Shown here piece by piece: positions 61,401-64,000 of a stretch of DNA of 64,000 nt; positions within the stretch are counted from its first letter, which is position 1, and each line of letters starts with the position of its first letter. A program made the position numbers and the translations under genes. Under the pieces are notes generated by a model, which saw only the letters and a list, made by a program, of their open reading frames with translations, had not been told where the DNA came from and ran no database searches. This DNA is from Tubulanus polymorphus (Eukaryota; Nemertea; Palaeonemertea; Tubulaniformes; Tubulanidae), in assembly GCF_964204645.1 (NCBI RefSeq), contig NC_134025.1, forward strand, positions 7,941,001-8,005,000, in the 5' to 3' direction.

Positions 61401-64000
61401 CGCGCTCGAGGTCAAGGTAATTATACCACTAACGATGATCACACACAAAACCACTAACGATGATCACAGTCTAGGGTTACTAGTTCTGAATATTGTGCTT
61501 CGCTAGTTACCAAACTTGATGATGATTTTATCCATTAAACCTTGTTATCTATAATGATGATCATTACAGGCTAGAGTTCCAGATCACTTAATGTGATATG
61601 TGGACAAACTCACTGTTTCTGAATTGATAATCTCTCTAAAATCTAAATAAAATCACCCTACATATGTTTTGACTCCAATAATGATGATCATTACAGGCTA
61701 GAGTTCCAGATCACTTTATGTGATATGTGGACAAACTCACTGTTTCTGAATTGATAATCTCTCTAAAATCTAAATAAAATCGCCCTAACCTATATTTTGA
61801 CTCCAATAATGATGATCATTACAGGCTAGAGTTCCAGATCACTTAATGTGATATGTGGACAAACTCACTGTTTCTGAATTGATAATCTCTGTAAAATCTT
61901 AATAAAATCACCCTTCTTAAATTTTGCCTCCAAAATGATGATCATTACAGGCTAGAGTTCCAGATCACTTTATGTGAATTGTGGACAAACTCACTGTTTC
62001 TGAATTGATAATCTCTCTAAAATCTAAATAAAATCACCCTACCTATATTTTGATTCCAATAATGATGATCATTACAGGCTAGAGTTCCAGATCACTTAAT
62101 GTGATATGTGGACAAACTCACTGTTTCTGAATTGATAATCTCTGTAAAATCTTAATAAAATCGCCCTTCATATATTTTGACTCCAATAATGATGATTATT
62201 ACAGGCTAGAGTTCCAGATCACTTAAAGATATATTTGGACAAACGCAACGTTTCTGAATTGATAATCTCTATCCTAAATAAGGTTTATATAAAATCTCCC
62301 TACATATATTTTTACTCCAATAATGATGATCATTACTACAGGGGACAGTTCTAGATCTTCTTCTTCTATGAACAGGCTACAGTTCTAGATCTTCTTCTGT
62401 GATATGTCAATATGTACAAAATCACTGTTTGTGAAGTAACTAACTGCTTGGACACTTCAAAAAGTTTATTGATACAAAAATCTTGTCCAATGATCACAGA
62501 CTTGAGTCTTGAGTTCATCTGTTGAATACTCATGCAATTTTCTTTTTCTGTGATAGGACACCTAAAAAGCGTAGACGATCGAGATCCCGATCTCGAGAAA
62601 ATGTTAGCAGACGACGAAGATCAAGGTCAAGAGAGAGACATAAACGATCAAGGTAAATATCCGTTTAAACCATCCAGTGATCTATACGATTTTCAATGCT
62701 CTCTTCTATTTCTCTCTTGAAATGCAAAATTTGTCTTGATTTTTATGTAGAGAGCGCGAAAAGGAACGAGAGAGAGAAAAAGAAAGGGAGCGAGAGAAAG
62801 AGAGAGAACGTGAAAAAGAGCGAGAACGAAAAGCTAAAGAAAAGGAGAGAAAGAAAAAAGGCTTGCCACCACTGAAAGAGAGACACATTGCTAGTAAGTT
62901 GATAATAACTGTTATACTTGAGATGTACACTTGGATCTAGACAGTTGAAAGAACGGGTTTCTGTTTATGTCCCTTGATTTTGTAGTATGTACACGAACTT
63001 TGTGGATTGGACACATGTCAAAGATCACAACCAGTGAAGATTTACAAGAAGAACTAGAGCAGTATGGCGAAGTTGAAAACATTAATGTAAGTATGGAAAT
63101 ATCCTGTAACAATAATGTGCATTCATTTTTTCACAGGAAAATCAAGTTGCTCAAGGTTTGATGTAGTAACAACTATGATGATCATACAGGCTAGAGTTCC
63201 AGATCAACATTTGATATGTGGACTACTCACTGTGTCTGATGAATAATTTCTATAATATCTGTTTAAAGGAATATCTATTAATGATAGAACATTCCATCGT
63301 ATTATGATGATCATACAGGCTAGAGTTCCAGATCACTTCAATGTGATATGTGGACAATTTCACTGTTTCTGAATACATGAATTTTCAGAGCACCCTCTCA
63401 TATTTATGACTCCTGAAAAGCTGAAAGAATTTCAATATATCCCTATAATGAAATTGTATTTTTCCATGTTAGGTGATTCCTCCTCGAGGTTGTGCATTTG
63501 TTGTCATGTCTCGTCGAAGAGATGCTGCTAAGGCTTTGGAAGGACTAATAGGTTACAAACTGCATTCAAATGTATTGAAGGTAAACATTATGAGTCCCGC
63601 ATTTTATTGTTCACTTACGATATTCAAGCTGGAAATCACTGATTTTTTCTTGCGTTTCAGTTGGCATGGGCTCCGAATAAAGGTATTAAAGACAGTAGAT
63701 TTCGAGAGAACTGGGAAGTAGATCTTGGTGTAACTTATATACCTTGGGAACACGTTCCTGATGATATTTATTATTTAACCGATGGTGGTGTCATTGATGA
63801 TGAGTCTCTTCCTGACCGTTTAAGAGGTTTGTTTACTCAATGATGAATTCAATGCCTTGTGAATGAATTTAAAGTAAATATTTTTTATTGATTACCTTTC
63901 AAGGTATGCCCGACGCGGAACAACAATTACAAAAGAAAGAGAAAGAAGCCGAACAGCAACAGGTACTAGAGGCAGCTGCGCTTCAAGATGTTTCTATGGA
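58440..64000 (+). CDS. SCAF8: SR-related CTD-associated factor SCAF4/SCAF8 (partial, 3' end beyond window)
   Basis: Exons: 58440-58469 (ATG, MESVRAFNNE), 58949-59077, 59165-59326, 59414-59531, 59686-59930, 60249-60485, 60637-60743, 60827-61118, 61250-61416, 62557-62652, 62751-62893, 62986-63086, 63473-63580, 63661-63826, 63904-64000 (runs off). The N-terminal CID (RNA polymerase II CTD-interacting domain) spans exons 1-5 (LYVVDSIVRQSRHQFG, VRVLNLWQKN). Next come Gln-rich and acidic linkers, a coiled stretch, and an RS/RE region with long Arg-Glu runs (exon 11). The RRM is encoded across exons 12-14 (RTLWIGHMSK, RGCAFVVMSRR), ending in the SCAF signature VTYIPWEHVP. The protein binds phosphorylated Pol II CTD and, in vertebrates, prevents early poly(A) site use. 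Invertebrates usually have one gene for SCAF4 and SCAF8. Introns 9 and 12 carry the snoRNA-like repeats. Confidence 0.94.
58470..58948 (+). other. SCAF intron 1 with CpG-rich patch
   Basis: A GC- and CpG-rich stretch (about 58568-58690) lies shortly after the first coding exon. It is probably part of the promoter-proximal CpG-rich zone. No coding signal. Confidence 0.4.
61554..61622 (+). ncRNA. Candidate box C/D snoRNA, copy 1
   Basis: Box C ATGATGA at 61554-61560, C'-like TGATATG in the middle, box D CTGA at 61619-61622. A CAGA between the halves may be D'. The flanks TTATC (5') and GATAA (3') are complementary with an offset. Confidence 0.55.
61681..61749 (+). ncRNA. Candidate box C/D snoRNA, copy 2
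   Basis: Box C 61681-61687, box D 61746-61749. CAAT before box C pairs with ATTG after box D, the expected terminal stem. The guide regions match copy 1. Confidence 0.6.
61809..61877 (+). ncRNA. Candidate box C/D snoRNA, copy 3
   Basis: Box C 61809-61815, box D 61874-61877, CAAT/ATTG terminal stem, C'-like TGATATG present. Confidence 0.6.
61935..62003 (+). ncRNA. Candidate box C/D snoRNA, copy 4
   Basis: Box C 61935-61941, box D 62000-62003. The C'-like box is altered to TGAATTG and the 5' stem arm is weaker (CAAA). Confidence 0.5.
62062..62130 (+). ncRNA. Candidate box C/D snoRNA, copy 5
   Basis: Box C 62062-62068, box D 62127-62130, CAAT/ATTG stem, C'-like TGATATG present. Confidence 0.6.
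62189..62257 (+). ncRNA. Candidate box C/D snoRNA, copy 6
   Basis: Box C 62189-62195, box D 62254-62257, CAAT/ATTG stem. The C' region is mutated (AGATATATT), and the sequence before box D differs at several positions. Confidence 0.5.
62323..62434 (+). ncRNA. Degenerate box C/D snoRNA-like copy 7
   Basis: Box C is intact at 62323-62329, but the middle is duplicated and the terminal box reads GTGA (62431-62434). Probably a dead copy. Confidence 0.3.
63175..63239 (+). ncRNA. Candidate box C/D snoRNA, copy 8, SCAF intron 12
   Basis: Box C 63175-63181, C'-like TGATATG, box D 63236-63239. The core is 65 nt. No clear terminal stem, and the sequence before box D has diverged. Lies in the intron between exons 63086 and 63473. 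Confidence 0.4.
63304..63372 (+). ncRNA. Candidate box C/D snoRNA, copy 9, SCAF intron 12
   Basis: Box C 63304-63310, C'-like TGATATG, box D 63369-63372, 69 nt. Terminal stem GTAT/ATAC: different bases from the array copies but still complementary. It lies about 100 nt upstream of the acceptor at 63472, a typical position for an intronic C/D snoRNA. Confidence 0.6.

Larger units (their letters stand above)
61554..62434 (+). repeat. Tandem array, about 128-bp unit, seven copies, in SCAF intron 9
   Basis: Units begin at 61554, 61681, 61809, 61935, 62062, 62189 and 62323, a period of 126-134 bp. Each unit has a ~69-nt core from ATGATGA to CTGA and a ~58-nt AT-rich spacer. The first six cores are nearly identical in length (69 nt). 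The seventh is expanded and degenerate, with a duplicated middle (acaggctacagttctagatc-like) and GTGA in place of CTGA. A more diverged relative is visible just upstream (about 61430-61494). Confidence 0.95.

Noticed and set aside
61191-61457. ORFs around SCAF exon 9 in other frames
   Set aside because: Shadows of the Arg/Asp/His-rich coding exon.
62706-62930. Ser/Arg/Phe-rich minus ORF
   Set aside because: Antisense of the Arg-Glu run in SCAF exon 11.
61554-63372. CRISPR array or plain satellite as explanation of the repeats
   Set aside because: Eukaryotic context and unit structure exclude CRISPR. A plain satellite does not explain the box C/D order or the compensatory flanking stem in copy 9, although recent tandem duplication clearly made the array.

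Overview
The window is intron-rich animal nuclear DNA. It is AT-rich, its introns are GT-AG, and it holds long (TA)n tracts and two MITE-like elements. No operon, bacterial gene, CRISPR array or tRNA was seen. An Mdm2 orthologue, a divergent IP3 receptor/ryanodine receptor-like channel and many-exon genes with ancestral partners point to an invertebrate bilaterian. A lophotrochozoan such as a mollusc is my best guess, but the sequence alone does not prove it.

Layout. (1) 1896-14008 (+): 3' half of a large intracellular Ca2+-release-channel-like gene, running from the RIH-associated region through the membrane domain to a long proline-rich tail. (2) 16599-17078 (+): intronless Tctex-1 domain gene. 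(3) 18419-21373 (-): small secreted cysteine-rich protein in three exons. (4) 23550-24592 (+): unrecognised three-exon gene with an internal duplication. (5) 25773-33733 (-): secreted protein with three VWA domains, ten exons. (6) 39163-41901 (-): CD164-like sialomucin, head to head with (7) PPIL6, 42271-44002 (+). (8) MDM2, 44896-49890 (-), is tail to tail with PPIL6 and head to head with (9) a DYNLT1/3 dynein light chain, 50393-54545 (+), which has two alternative first exons. (10) MANEA, 56267-57826 (-), is tail to tail with DYNLT and head to head with (11) SCAF4/SCAF8, from 58440 to beyond 64000 (+).

From CD164 to SCAF the genes alternate strictly between divergent pairs (369, 502 and 613 bp between start codons) and convergent pairs. 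Five of these families (MANEA, CD164, PPIL6, SCAF8, DYNLT1) lie on human chromosome arm 6q, so the right half looks like a surviving ancestral linkage group.

The most unusual signal is in SCAF introns. A roughly 128-bp tandem repeat (61554-62434) and two further diverged copies in a later intron (63175-63372) each carry a roughly 69-nt core. The core has box C (ATGATGA), a C'-like TGATATG, terminal box D (CTGA), and in most copies a short flanking complementary stem. This is best read as a multi-copy box C/D snoRNA family with several copies inside a single intron. Other notable points are the channel's substituted selectivity filter, its cluster of tiny same-phase cassette exons, and the cysteine-rich peptide gene.
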